Source: Edaphochlamys debaryana (Eukaryota; Chlorophyta; Chlorophyceae; Chlamydomonadales). From it: a stretch of 64,000 bases of DNA. Each line of letters begins with the position of its first letter. The stretch's first letter is position 1. The position numbers were made by a program, and so were the translations under genes. Location: assembly GCA_016858145.1 (NCBI GenBank), contig JAEHOE010000045.1, positions 62,001 through 126,000 of the forward strand. The letters are read 5' to 3'. Of the stretch, positions 32,027-44,000 are shown one piece after another. The notes below the pieces were generated by a model. The model saw only the letters and a program-made list of their open reading frames with translations, searched no databases and was not told where the DNA came from.

Positions 32027-35000
32027 CTGCCGGGGTTGAAGGGCGGGGGCGGACGGGTGAGGCACGGTGGGAAGGACAGGGCAGCGACGCGCAGTATGCA
32101 GGCTTCAAGGCAATCACCGGTAGCATGGTCCCAGCCCAGACATCCTCGGGGCTAGTGCCACCCTGCCTCCCAACGCGCCACTGGGCAGGCATGGTCACGG
32201 CATGTCCTCTCACCGCCACCGCCCCAGAGCCCCCCCCTCTCCGCTCCACGCCCCCACCCCCACCTGCTCCGCCATGCCCTCCAGGGCCGCCTGCGTCACC
32301 TCGGCCGCCAGCTCCAACCCGTCCCGCCCCAGCTGCTGCCGCAGCAGCGCCGCGGCGTCCGGGGCGGTGAAGTCGGGGAAGTGCAGCAGCTGGCTGAAGC
32401 GGGACTTGAGCCCGGGGTTGACCGCCATGAGCTCCTCGATCTGGGTCGGCGGGGGGGGGGGGGTGAAGGGGAGGGTGAAGGGGGAGGCGGCGGGGGCCGG
32501 TGGTGCGGGGAAGAGAGTGAGGGGGGCTGAAGGCAAGCCTACACGCCACTAGGGGTGCCTTCAGGGGTGCTGGGTGCTGGGTGGAGGGCAGGGCCCCGCA
32601 CGCACCTCGTTGTCGTACCCCGCCAGGATGACCACCATCTTGTCCTTGTACGCGGGCTCCGTCAGCAGCTGTACGATCTCGTCCAGGACCTGTACGGCAT
32701 GAGCTGTGTCAGCAAGATAGGAAGCCCGAAGTCCGATGAACAACCTCCAGAAGCCCCACGAGGTCTATGCCGTACACCCGCCCCCTGCCCCCCCCCCCAC
32801 CTCCTGCATCATGGGGCCGCCGTTACGCGGGTTGAGCCTGCGGCGGGGGAGCGCGGGACGCACTGCGGTGGGGCACTGGCAGCACGCAAGCATGCCCTCT
32901 CCCCGTTCTCCCACCCCACCCCTCACCCCCGGGTACCCCGATCCCACATTCCCGCGCGCAACCCCATCTCCCCCCCCGCCCCTTCCCCCCCCCCTACCCC
33001 GCCCCACCTGTACGCCTCGTCAATGAACAGCACCCCTCCCACGGCCTTCTTGAACAGCTCCCGGGTCTTGCCCGACGCCTGGTTGGCGTAGCCCGTCACA
33101 AAGTCGGATGCGGAGCAGGCCACCAGCTCGGCGCTGCCCAGCAGGCCCAGGGAGGCGAAGAGCCGGCCCACGCGCCGGGCCACTGTGGTCTTGCCCGTGC
33201 CTGGGGGGGGGGGTGTAGGTGGGGGGGGGGGGGACGGGAGAGGGTGGCATATGGGAGGTGGCAGAGCTCCGACCGCGCGGTAGGGAGCTGGCAGTGCTCG
33301 GACAGGCGACAGCGCTGGGGCAACGCGGGGCGCGGCGCTGCCGTACGCATTCCCTCCTCCCCGCCGCCCACGCACCCGGTGCGCCCGTGAACCTGAAGTT
33401 GAGCTCCACCGCCTGCAGCGGGTCCCGGCCCAGGGCCTGGCAGGCGGTGATGGTGGCGCGCCACTCGCGCAGCTTCTGGAGCACCTCCCTTGGGGGTGTG
33501 GAGAAGTGGAGGGGGGAGGGAGGGAGGGGGAGGGGATTGTCAGGGAGGTCCGTCAGGCAGCGAGATGGCATGGACGCCGGTCACAGGCAAGCGTCGCACG
33601 GCGAAGGGGAAGGGAGAGCAAGGGACCGCCCTGACCAACCACCCCGCCCGCACCTGCAGCCGATGAGGTCCCCGAAAATGTCCGCCGGGTCGCCCCCCGG
33701 GGTGGGCGGGAGGAAGTCCTCCGCCAGCGGTACCGCCTGGGCCCGCTGCGCCGCGGATACACCCCGCAGCCGGGCCTGGGGGGTGGGCGGGGGGGTGGGG
33801 GGACCGGGATGGGTTGAGCGGAAGGCGGAGGGCGGACCTTGGTATGGGCCAGGGCCAGTGGGGAGCCCGTGGTCCCCGATGTGTGTCCCCCGGTTGCCGC
33901 CCCCACCCCCCACCCCGCTCCCCCCCCCACCTCCATCCGCATGGCCGCGGCGCTGAGCAGGTTGTTGACCGCCCCCGCGTTGCCGAAGTTGGGCTTGCGC
34001 CGCTCCGCCTCCAGAGCCTCCACGGCCGCCAGCAGCGCACCCTCGCCCAGCGCCCAGCCCCTGGCAGGGGGGTCGGGGTGGGGGAGGGGGAGGCGGGTCA
34101 GGAAGGGTTGGCACTGTACTCACACCATTCACGCCTGCTGTTACCTCCTGCCCCGTCACCTCCTCCCCCCCTACCATCCCCCCACCCCCTTCCCCACCTC
34201 TTCCGGGCCGCCTCCCGTGTGATGGCCAGCAGGTCCTCGGGGCCGTAGTCCTCGAAGCGCCAGGCCTGGGGCAGCTGGAAGCGCCGCGCCAGGCCCGGGT
34301 TGGCGTTGCGGAGCATGGCCTCCATCTGCTCCTCATACCTAGGGGGGGGGAGGGAGGGGGGGAGGTGAAGGTGAAGGTGATTGGTAGGGATGGAGGCGTG
34401 AGTGGCGGGGAACGGAGGGGCCGTGGCTAACCGGGGCCCGTGATACACCAGGCCGCGCACTGGCTCCCCCCCCCCCCCGGTGCTCACCCCAGCAGCAGCA
34501 CGCAGCGGTCGTCCCCCGGCACCCCCTGCACCCGGGCCACGATGGTGTCGATGACCGCCTCCTGGGGGGGGGGGGGGAAACCGAGGGGGAAGGGGGGGGG
34601 ATCATTGACGGAGCAGAGGAGTGAAAGGGTCGGGGGGGGGGGGGGAAGCGGTGTTTGGAGCTGAGCGGGAGAGTGTCACAAGGGGGAAGGGGCACAGGGA
34701 GGGAGTCGGAGTCTGGCGCCATCGGAAGGGCAGCAGCGGCCTCGGCACATGGTCCACAGCAGGGCGCCCCTGCCGGCCCTGCCCCTCCGTCCCCTGCCGC
34801 CAGCCCCCCTCACCCGGAAGGGGTCCCTGCCCCCATCAAAGTGCAGTCCGTAGGCCTCGTCGATGACCAGCACACAGCCCCGGGACGCCTCCAGAATGGC
34901 CTCGGTCTTCTTCTCGCTCTCGCCCAGCACAGAACCTGGGAGGGAGTGGGGAAGGAGGGGCGGAGTAGGCTGCGTGCCAGAAGGGAGGGCAGGAGAGGGG

Positions 35001-38000
35001 CCTACAAGGCGCCCAAGGGCGCCCTATGATGTTCCTCAAGGTGTGCAGCCTGGGTCACGTCACGCCAGTGGTTCCGCTAACCCCCCCCCCGCCCCCCCGC
35101 TCACCCACGAAGTCCGCGGGCACCTTGACCACCACGTCCCCCTTGCTCAGCAGGCCCAGGTCCCTGAGGATGCGGCCGTACAGCCCCGCAACCGTGGTCT
35201 TGCCTGCGCGGGTGGGTGGGTGGGTGGAGGGAAATAGGGGTATGTAACGGCTTGTGCTGCAGGAGGCGTGGGACGAGGGTGGAGGTCGGTGGAGGTGTTG
35301 GCCCCCGGCCCCGTGCTTGCACGGCCACCGCTGACGAGGCCGCTCACCGGTGCCGGGGTTGCCCAGGAAGATGCGGTTGAGGTTGACCTGCCTCGGCGGC
35401 TGCTCCGCCTCCTCCAGCTCGGCATTGGTGGCGATGAGCCCCAGCAGGTCGTCTACCTGGGGGGGGGTGAAGGGGGAAGAGGGGCGTTTGAAGCTGAGCG
35501 GGATCGCGTCGTTTGAAGGGGCGGGGTCAAGGGGTGGACAAGCGGACAAGAGGCGGAAGAGGTGTAAGGGGGCAGGGGCCACCTCCATATAACGCCCATT
35601 CCCCGCATTTGCTGGGCGGTTTCGAGCGGGCCTACGGCCCTGATCGCCTGTAAGCTTCAGTACCCCGCATCCCCACCCCCACCCCCACCTGCTGCTTGAC
35701 CGCCGCCAGCCCCCGCATGCCCCTCAGCTCCCTCAGCGCCCCGCAGCCCCTGGCGTCCAGGTGCCGCGGCCCCAGCAGGTCCTCCCGCTCCAGGCGCAGG
35801 GGGTCGGGGTCCCCGCCCGCGTCCCGCTCAGCGAGGACACGGGCGGCCTGCCTGCGGCGGGGTGGTGGGAAGGAGGGGGGCACCGCGGTAAGGTCTCAAG
35901 GCGACACTTCTGTTGCCCGTGCGGCTGTCCCTCCTCCGCACACGAGCAAGGGACAGGGCCTCAGGCGTGCTCCAACGGGCACCCCAAGCCCCAGCCCCAC
36001 CTCCGCTGCGCCGCCTCGAAGGCGTTCCGCACCGCCCGCGCGTTGCCGAAGCCGGGCGTGCCCCGGCCCCGGCCCAGGCGGCGCGCGGCGATGCGCAGGT
36101 GGCGGGGGTCGGCCAGCGTGAAGCGCGAGACCTTCTCCCCCCGGATGAGGTCGCTGAAGATGGTGTGCAGCTCGTCATCGCTGTAGTCGGGGAAGGTGAA
36201 CTCCTGGGGGGGACGGGGAGGGCGGTCAGGTGGACGAAGAGGCGTGGGGGTCTAGAGGATAGGAAGAGAGCATGGGCTGTGTCGCAGGGGCGCAAGATAC
36301 GAAAGCATCGAAAGGCAGATGGGGAGTGGCGCGTGTGTTCAGGCGAAGCGGAGATAAGGAATGGCGCAGGAGTGGCGTAGCCCGCTTGCGCCCTGCCGGC
36401 CCGGCCTCGCCTGCACGAATCTGCTGGGCAGTCCCTCGTTGTGGGCCATGAGGTCGTCCATCTGCTTGCGGTACCCCGCCAGCGCCACCACCAGCTTGCC
36501 CCGCCGGTTCTCCATCTCGGGGAGCAGGTAGTCCAGGACCTGGGTGGGTGGTGGGTGGGGTGGGTGGGGATTGGGCGGATGGCGATTGGGTGGGGGCTTC
36601 CATGAGAAAGCGCGGAAGGTGGAGCGACGGGTGGAGTAGGCGAAGGTGGAGCGACGGGGGAAGATGAAGCTGGGTGCAGCTCGTGCATGCATGGCCCTGG
36701 TGGGTGGATGGGTGGGGTGGGTGGGTGGGTGGGTGGGTGGGTGGGTGGGTGGGTGGGTGGGTGGGTGGGTGGGTGGGTGGGTGGGTGGGTGGGTGGGTGG
36801 GGTGGATGGAGGTAGTAGGACGAGGAGAGCCGGGTGGAGCGACAGGTGGACCGGACACAAGTCGGTGGGCGAGAATGCGGTCATGCTCCCCGCACCTGCG
36901 CCCCAGCTTGGTTGGTCTTCGGATTGAGCTGGTAGGCCTGGGGGGTGGGTGGGGGTGGCGGTGAACGCTCCTGAGTCTCCACCTCGCCTGCCCTCGATCC
37001 CAACCAAGGTCCACCTCTCACCCCCGCCCTCCTTCCGCCCCCCCCCCCAACTCGTCCTTAGTCTCCGCCTCGAATGCCCTCGGCCCTAGCCCTCAGAACC
37101 ACCTCCCTTCACGTTCCCGAACCCCCCCCCACCTCGTCTAGGAACAGCACCCCGCCCTTCTCCAGCTTCTTGAGCTGCTCCTTGAGCTTGGACACGCCCC
37201 CGGTCAGCAGCTCGGCGCCGCTGGTCTCCACAACCTGTGGGGGGCGGGGCGGGAGGGGGGGGGGTAGGTGTGCGTGTGGGGCAACCATTGAGCCAGCAGG
37301 TGTGGCGGCACGTCACTCACTCTTCCCTCCCCATCAGGCCCCCCTCACCATCGGCCCCCGCTCCCCCCACCCACCTCTGCCCCCGGCAGAACCCCCAGCT
37401 CCTTGAGTAGGCCGGCGTAGATACGGGCCACCTGGGGGGGGGGTGCACGGAAGACGGGTCGAGAAAAAGTGGTCCCGATGGCAGGACCGCCTGCCCAGCA
37501 AGCATACGAGGTCTGCCATATCCCCCCCCCTCCTCCCCCACCGTGGTCTTGCCGGTGCCCGGGTTGCCGTAGAAGCGCACGTTGTACTGCTTGGAGCCCA
37601 GGGGGCGGCCCCGCTCCTTGTCCAGCTCCACCTGGGGGGGCGGGGGGGGCGGCCGGTGTGGGGGGCAGGGGAGGGCGGAAGGGTCAGTGACCAGGTGAAG
37701 TGGTCATTATGACAATGCAACCCGACTCCCTCCCACCCCAGCGGTCCCATCAGGCACCCAAGCCGCAACCCTTGTCATCGGGGGGCAAGGGCCTCCTCTG
37801 CACTCACACACCCCAGCACCCTCCCCCCACCACCCTCCACCCACCCCCGCCGCCAGCTCCACCATGGCCTGCTTCACGGGCGCCAGCCCCGTCAGCGCCA
37901 TCAGCGCGGCCATGGAGTCGCTCTTCTTGGCCCAGGCCTCCCACTTGGACCGCTGCCCACCCCCTCCGCCGCCCCCTCCATCTGCCCCCGTGGATCCCCC

Positions 38001-41000
38001 AGCGCTGCCGGCCGCCGCCTGTGTGACGCTGGCAGGGCCCATCAGCCCCGGCGCCCCCTCCCGGAACAGACGCTGCGCCTCGGCGTGCAGCGCGGGGGGC
38101 AGGGCGGCGGCGGCGGGGTGCAGCAGGAAGGCCAGGGCCGCACCCGTGGCCTGAGCCAGGGCAGCACCCGCTGCCACACCCGCGGACACAGCTCCCGTGC
38201 CCCCGCCTAGGGGGGAGGGGGTGCGGCCCGCGGCTGCGTCCAGGGCGTCTGCCAGGTGCTGGGCGGGGTGGGGGGAGGGGGTGGGGGCCTTGCGCTGAGG
38301 GGGCTTGGCGGCGGCCGCTGGGGGCGCGTCGGGCGGCGGGAGGCCCAGCTTGGCGGCGCACAGGGTGGCCAAGGCGGAGGCCGCCTGCACGTCCGCTGGC
38401 GCCGGCTCGGCGGCTGCGCTGCTGGTCCCGCCCGCTCCATCCTGCCCCTGCCCCTGCCCCTGCTGCCCCTGCTCCGCCAGTGCGCGGAAGAACCTGTATG
38501 CGTCCAGCCACTTGTCCTCCCGCAGCAGCGCCACGCCCCGGCGGAGCGACGCACCGCCCGCCCCACCATCCGCACCGCCGGCCCCCGCCGCCGCGCCGCC
38601 CTGCGGCCCCTGCCCCTGCTGCCCCTGCTGCCCAGACGCGGGCGACAGCGCGTACGTGACTACCCATGCGCCCAGGCCGCGGCGGCAGAAGACTGCGTCC
38701 AGGGCGGCGGCCGCATCCTTGATCGCGTCCTTGGCCGCCTGCCCGCCCCCCACCGCCGCCCGCAGCGCCCCCCGCAGCCCCTCCAGCCCCGCCGCGGGGT
38801 CCTTGCTGCGGGCGGCGGCCAGCACCGCCTGCTTCCAGTGGGCCATCTGAGGGGAAGGGGGAGGGGGGGAGGGGGGCGGAAGGGGAATACCGGTAAGTAG
38901 GAGCCCAGCAGCGAGAGAGGCAGGTACCGGTAGCTCTCATGGGGTGCTCGTCAAGGCCCTTCATGCCCACTCCCATGTACCGCGCCATCCGCCCACGCCC
39001 CTGCACCCCCCTCCCCCCCACCGTGCGGTACTGCGCCCCGCTGCTGGTCGCCCGCGCCTCCGCTCCGCCCTTGCGCTCCTCCGCCTGCTCCCCCAGGCGG
39101 CGGCGGTCGTTGGCCAGCGCCTGCAGCTCACGGTCCCGGGCCGCCTCCACCTCCTGCAGCCGCCGCATAGCCCCCTCCAGCTCACTGCGCCGCCGGGCCT
39201 CCTCCTCGCGCTCCTGCTGCTGCCGGGCGGCCTGGGGGGGGTGCCAGGGGGTAGCAGGGGGACGGAGGCAGAGGTAAAGCACCGGGCATAAAGGGGGAAC
39301 GCCCGAGCAGCCAAGCTGGACAATCACGCCGAAAGGTGAGCAGGCGTCCTTTGACCATCCACCCGACCCCGCTCCCGCGCACCTCCTCCTCCAGCTTGGC
39401 CGCCGCCCGCGCCTCCGCCTCTGCCTCCATGGCCCGCAGCTGCTCCCCCGCCTGCCGCCGCTGCTCCCGCTCCCGATCGGCCGCCTCCAGCCGCCCAAAC
39501 TTCTTCTGCGGAGCGCAGCACAGTCGAGGCAGGACGGCACATCTGCACAGCCCTGCCCGTCTCCCGGTCCCTCTTCCCACCCCAGCAAGAGGGCCTCCCG
39601 CCCCCCCCCCCCCCACCTGCAGCTCCACCTCCTTGGCCAGGCGCTCCCGCTCCAGCTCCAGCGCCACCGCCGCCTGCCGCGCCCGCGCCGCCTCCTCCAG
39701 CCCTGCCTGCTGCAGCCGGAGCTGGGCGATCTGTGCCCCCAGGCGGGCGGCCGCCAGGTCGGCATCGCGCCGGGCCTTGTCAGCGGCGGCAGCCTGCGGG
39801 GTGGAGGGCGACCGAGTTGAACCGGCTGGTCGGAGCACGGAGAGAAATGATCTAAAAGCGGCTTGATGAGAGGCCTGGCCAGGGATGGAGCGCCCCCGAC
39901 ACAGCACCTTGCGGAGGCTGCGCAGGGACAACACACTTGGCTCCCTCCCCCTCGACAGCCCCCTCCTCTCCGCCCCCCCTTCCAGAGCCCCCACCAGCTT
40001 GGCCGCCTTGTCCCGCTCCTCCTTCTCGATGCGGCGGATCTCCACGCAGGTGACGCACACGGCGTCGGAGGCGGCCTGGCTGCACCTGGGGGGCGGGATG
40101 GAAGGGTGTGGGGGATAAGGTACAGGGCGCGCGGTTGTTGAGGTGCCGCGCGGGCAATGTCCACTCCTCCTCCACGCCTCCACGCCTCCCACCTCCACTC
40201 CTCCCCCACCAGCCCCTCCTCCCACGCGCCTGCGCTTCACGAAGTGCCCCCGGCTGCACGTGTCCAGCACCTCCTCGCCGCACTCGATGCGCTCGTGCCC
40301 CGGGTCGAAGGCGTGGCAGCGCAGCAGGCAGGGGTGGCCGCAGCGGAGCACGGCGTGGCAGGGCCGGGCGCAGCCGCCGTCGGGCGCGTGCTGCGCGAAG
40401 GCGGCGGGCGAGTCCAGCGTGCTGCGCGTGCCGTGCTTCTGGCAGCAGGCGGGCAGGCCGCGCGCCACGAAGCCCTCCGCCGCCAGTGCGTCCAGCACTC
40501 GGCCCCAGTGCTGCCGCGCCTCGGGGCTCTTGGCGCTGCGGAGCGTCTCCGAGTTGCCTGGGGGGTGCGTGAGGGCGGGGGCAAGAGGGGGCGCAGGGTG
40601 CAGAGTCAGGAGGGTTGCGGCGAGGAGGGAGGGCTGTGGGCTCGAAGGCAGGCTGGGCAGGCATGGGCGTGATGGCGGGGAAGAAGGGAAGGGAGGGAGG
40701 GCTCACCTATGAGGATCATGCCGTGCCTTGCGCGGGAGAGCAGCACGTTGATGCGCTCCGGCTCGCGCAGGAAGCCCACGGCCCCGGAGGCGTTGCTGCG
40801 TACCAGGGAGGCCACCACCACGTCAGCCTCCTCGCCCTGGGAATGAGGGGGTGGGGGCGGACGTGGGGGCGAAGGAGGGGCACACCAAGTCAGGCCGGCC
40901 GGCAGCCTCTGCTGAGCTAGCAGCTCCAGGCACGCCTGGCCACCCCACCTGATAATTGTCAATGGTGGCCACTCGTACGCCGCCCCGGGCGCCACCGCCG

Positions 41001-44000
41001 CCGGCCCCGGCCTCCGGGGCCCGCATTCCGCCCCCGGGCCCCGAGCCCTCCTCCAGCCCCGCCAGCGCCTGCGGTGCGGCCGCCGCCCGCAGGTCCCTCA
41101 GGTCCAGCTCGTCCAGCAGCACCTGCGGGACCGTTGGCGGTTGGGGCTTGGCGGTTGCGATAAGTGCACAACGCCAATAGCCAGTTGTGGGGGCCTAAGC
41201 GGAGGTAGGTGGTCAGCGCCTTCCCTCCCCCGCCACCCCTCCCCCCCGTTTGCTCACCTGCATGTCCCTGCTCAGCGCCCGCTGCAGCTCCAGCAGCTGC
41301 CCCAGGTAGGGCGTCAGCAGCACCAGCTGCCCGGGGCCGTAGCCCTGCCGCAGCAGGTAGCGCACCGTCTCCACGGCCAGGGCCACCTCGTGCATGTTGA
41401 CCTGGCGGGGGGACGAAGCAGGAGGGAGGGAGGCAGGCATGCCTGGTGACCTGCACGCTAGGGGTTCAAGAGGGATGGTGTTGGGGATGCAGGTGAAGGA
41501 CAGGGCAGCGGTGTTACATGCTCGCGGTGCCATAGCGTTCCGGGAGTTGAGAGGTGGGGGATTCGGGGCCGGTGCGCACCTTGGACACGCCCGCGGCCGC
41601 CGCCGCCACCCCCCACACGCCCGCCTCCCGCTCCCCCGCCTCGGGCTCCCGGTGGTCCACGAAGGCCACCCGCTGGCCGGGGGGGAGGCCCATGAGGGGG
41701 GGGCGGGAGCGGGTGGAGTCGGCGTCCCGCAGGTCCGCGTAGGTGGGGCGGACCAGGTTGGCGATCTGGGTGGTGGGGGTGGCGGAGCGGTGGGTGCGCC
41801 AGGAGAGGAAAGAGAAAGTGCGTCACGAGGAGCTGCCGGGCCTTCTCCCCTCCCGTCCCCTCCCACCCCTCCCCCCACCTGCGGGTGCATGCGGTGCTGC
41901 ACCCCCAGCTGCGTGTGCGGGAAGCCCCCCAGCACCAGGCGCTCGAACAGGGACACGTTGAGGTCGTGGCCGGCGCCACTCTGGGAGGGGGAGAGGGTGG
42001 AGGGGGAAGGAAGGGGGGAAGGAAGGGGGGAAGGATGGAGAGGCGAGGTGTGGTGCGGTACAGACGACAGGACCTCCCCGGTCCCCACCCCTTTCGGCCC
42101 CACCTGCACGCTCAGCGAGTAGCAATCAATCTTGGGCCGTAGCTGCTTGTGGTCCCCGATCTGCGCAGAGGGTGGGTAGATAGGCATCGGGGTCCGCCGG
42201 CTCCAAGCCCCGGGCCCCAAACCCACGCACCACCTCCAACCCCACCACCCACCAGCACCAGCTGCTTGGTTCGCTCGCTGATGCTTGTCAGCACGTGCGC
42301 CTCAAGCAGCTCGCCTGGGGGGAAAGGGGGGGGGGGTAGCGGTGGTGGACAGGGGCGGCATGGGGGGATCAACGCGAGAAAGGGCAGCAAAGGTGGGGCA
42401 ATCCCGACGTCGCTCCGGTAGCCGGCCCAGCCCCGTCCTTCCCCTCACCGCCATAACTCTCCCCCGTTCCTCCCCTCACCCGTTCACGCCCCCCACCCAC
42501 CCGCCTCCTCCACCAGCACCACCCCCAGGTCCACCGCGGGGTCCCTCAGCAGCTCCTTGTACTTCGCAGCGCCGGTGGTGGTGCAGCCGATGACGCGGGC
42601 GCCCGACAGCACGGTGCGGGCCGGGCCGTCGTGCAGCGCCCGCACCTCGGCCGCCACCTCCCCGCTGCGGGCCAGCGCCGAGGCCAGGTCCTCGGCCCAC
42701 CTGCGTGAACGGAAAAAGGGGTGGGGGAAGAGGGGGGCTGGATGCAGCAGGGCAGGGGACTCAAGGGGGCTACACTGATGTACGCCGTGAGCCGGTGCCT
42801 CTGGGCCGCAACGAGAGAGGCGTTTTCCGGGGGCGGCTTAGCTCCTTGACTGCCTCTCCCCGCCATCCCCACCCCATCGCATCACCCCCGCTTGCCTCTG
42901 GCGCTGCTCCCGTAGCCAGGCCGCCGCCAGCTGAATGCGGTCGTGCCGCGGCAGAGACCACACGTCCCCGCCGGCCGGCACCACTGGGGGCGCTGCAGGG
43001 GCGCCTCCGCCCCGAGCCCCACCCCTGCCGCCGCCGTTGGCCCCCTCCGCGATTTTCTCGTACAGCCAACCCTCCGCCCTCCCGTACGACACCGTGCCGC
43101 TGGCCTTCTGCCGTACGGGCTGCTGCCGCCACCCGTCCTCGCCCTCGGGGCCCCCGTCCGCCCCGCCCCTGCCGCCGCCCCGCGCCTCCGCCGCTGCCTC
43201 CGCTGCAGGGTACCCCTGCAGCCAGGCCCGCCACGCCGCCCCCGAGCCAAAGCCCAGCTGCTCCCACTCCTCGTAGTGCTCGTCCTGCGGTGGGGGAGCA
43301 GGGCAGGGCGCCGTGCATTGGGTACACAAGCGCGCGCGCGTGCTACGCAGAAGCGCTACCGGTAAGCATGCTGGCAAGATAGCGACCGAGTCGGGAGGGA
43401 GCAAGGGCGGCAAGGGTGGCCAGCGTGTGCGCACCTGCAGGACCTCCATCTCGGCCCAGAGCTTGATGGGCGGCAGGGGAGGGGGCTCGGGAGGGCCGGG
43501 CGGAGGGGCACTGGCCCCTGCTCCCCCTTGCTGCCGCTGCCCCTGCTGCCCCTGCCCCTGCTGTTGCTGGGGCGGGGGCGGCGGCGCAGGGGGCGGCGGC
43601 TGTGCGCCCCCGCCAGTGTGGTTGAGCAGTCGGTTCAGGTGGTTGATCTGGCAAGACGGGCAGCAGCAGGGGAGCAGGCGCAGGGCGCGAGGTCGGGTCC
43701 ATCAGCACCCCTTGCCTGGACCCTCGGGCGTCCTCTTCCCAGCGGCCCTCCTCAGCATATGCTTGCACAGAACAGCAATCGCAAAGCCCCAGCCCCCATC
43801 CAGCTCCGTCCCCCAGCCCACCCCCACCCCCACCCCCACCCCCCACCCCCACCCCCACCCCCACCCCCACCCCCACCCCCACCCCCACCCCCTCCCCCAC
43901 CCTGGCCTCCAGCGCGTTGCCCTTGTCCCTCAGCACCAGCATGCGCCGGAACGCCGCCGGGTCCAGGCGGGGGCGGGCGGTGCTGTTGCGGCCCGTGAGC

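Noticed and set aside
36646..36964. Open frames with WVGG repeats
   Set aside because: They are translations of the GTGG microsatellite inside an intron of the helicase/AAA+ gene.
32264..37631. Calling the AAA+ modules a Rubisco activase (CbbX)
   Set aside because: They are fused in phase to an RNA helicase, and green algae have form IB Rubisco that uses a different activase; only the ATPase family is shared.
38844..38846. ATG at 38,846 (MAHWKQAV) as the start of a separate AAA+ gene
   Set aside because: It sits right after a good acceptor and continues in phase from the coiled-coil exon, so a single gene is simpler. It remains the main alternative and needs transcript data.
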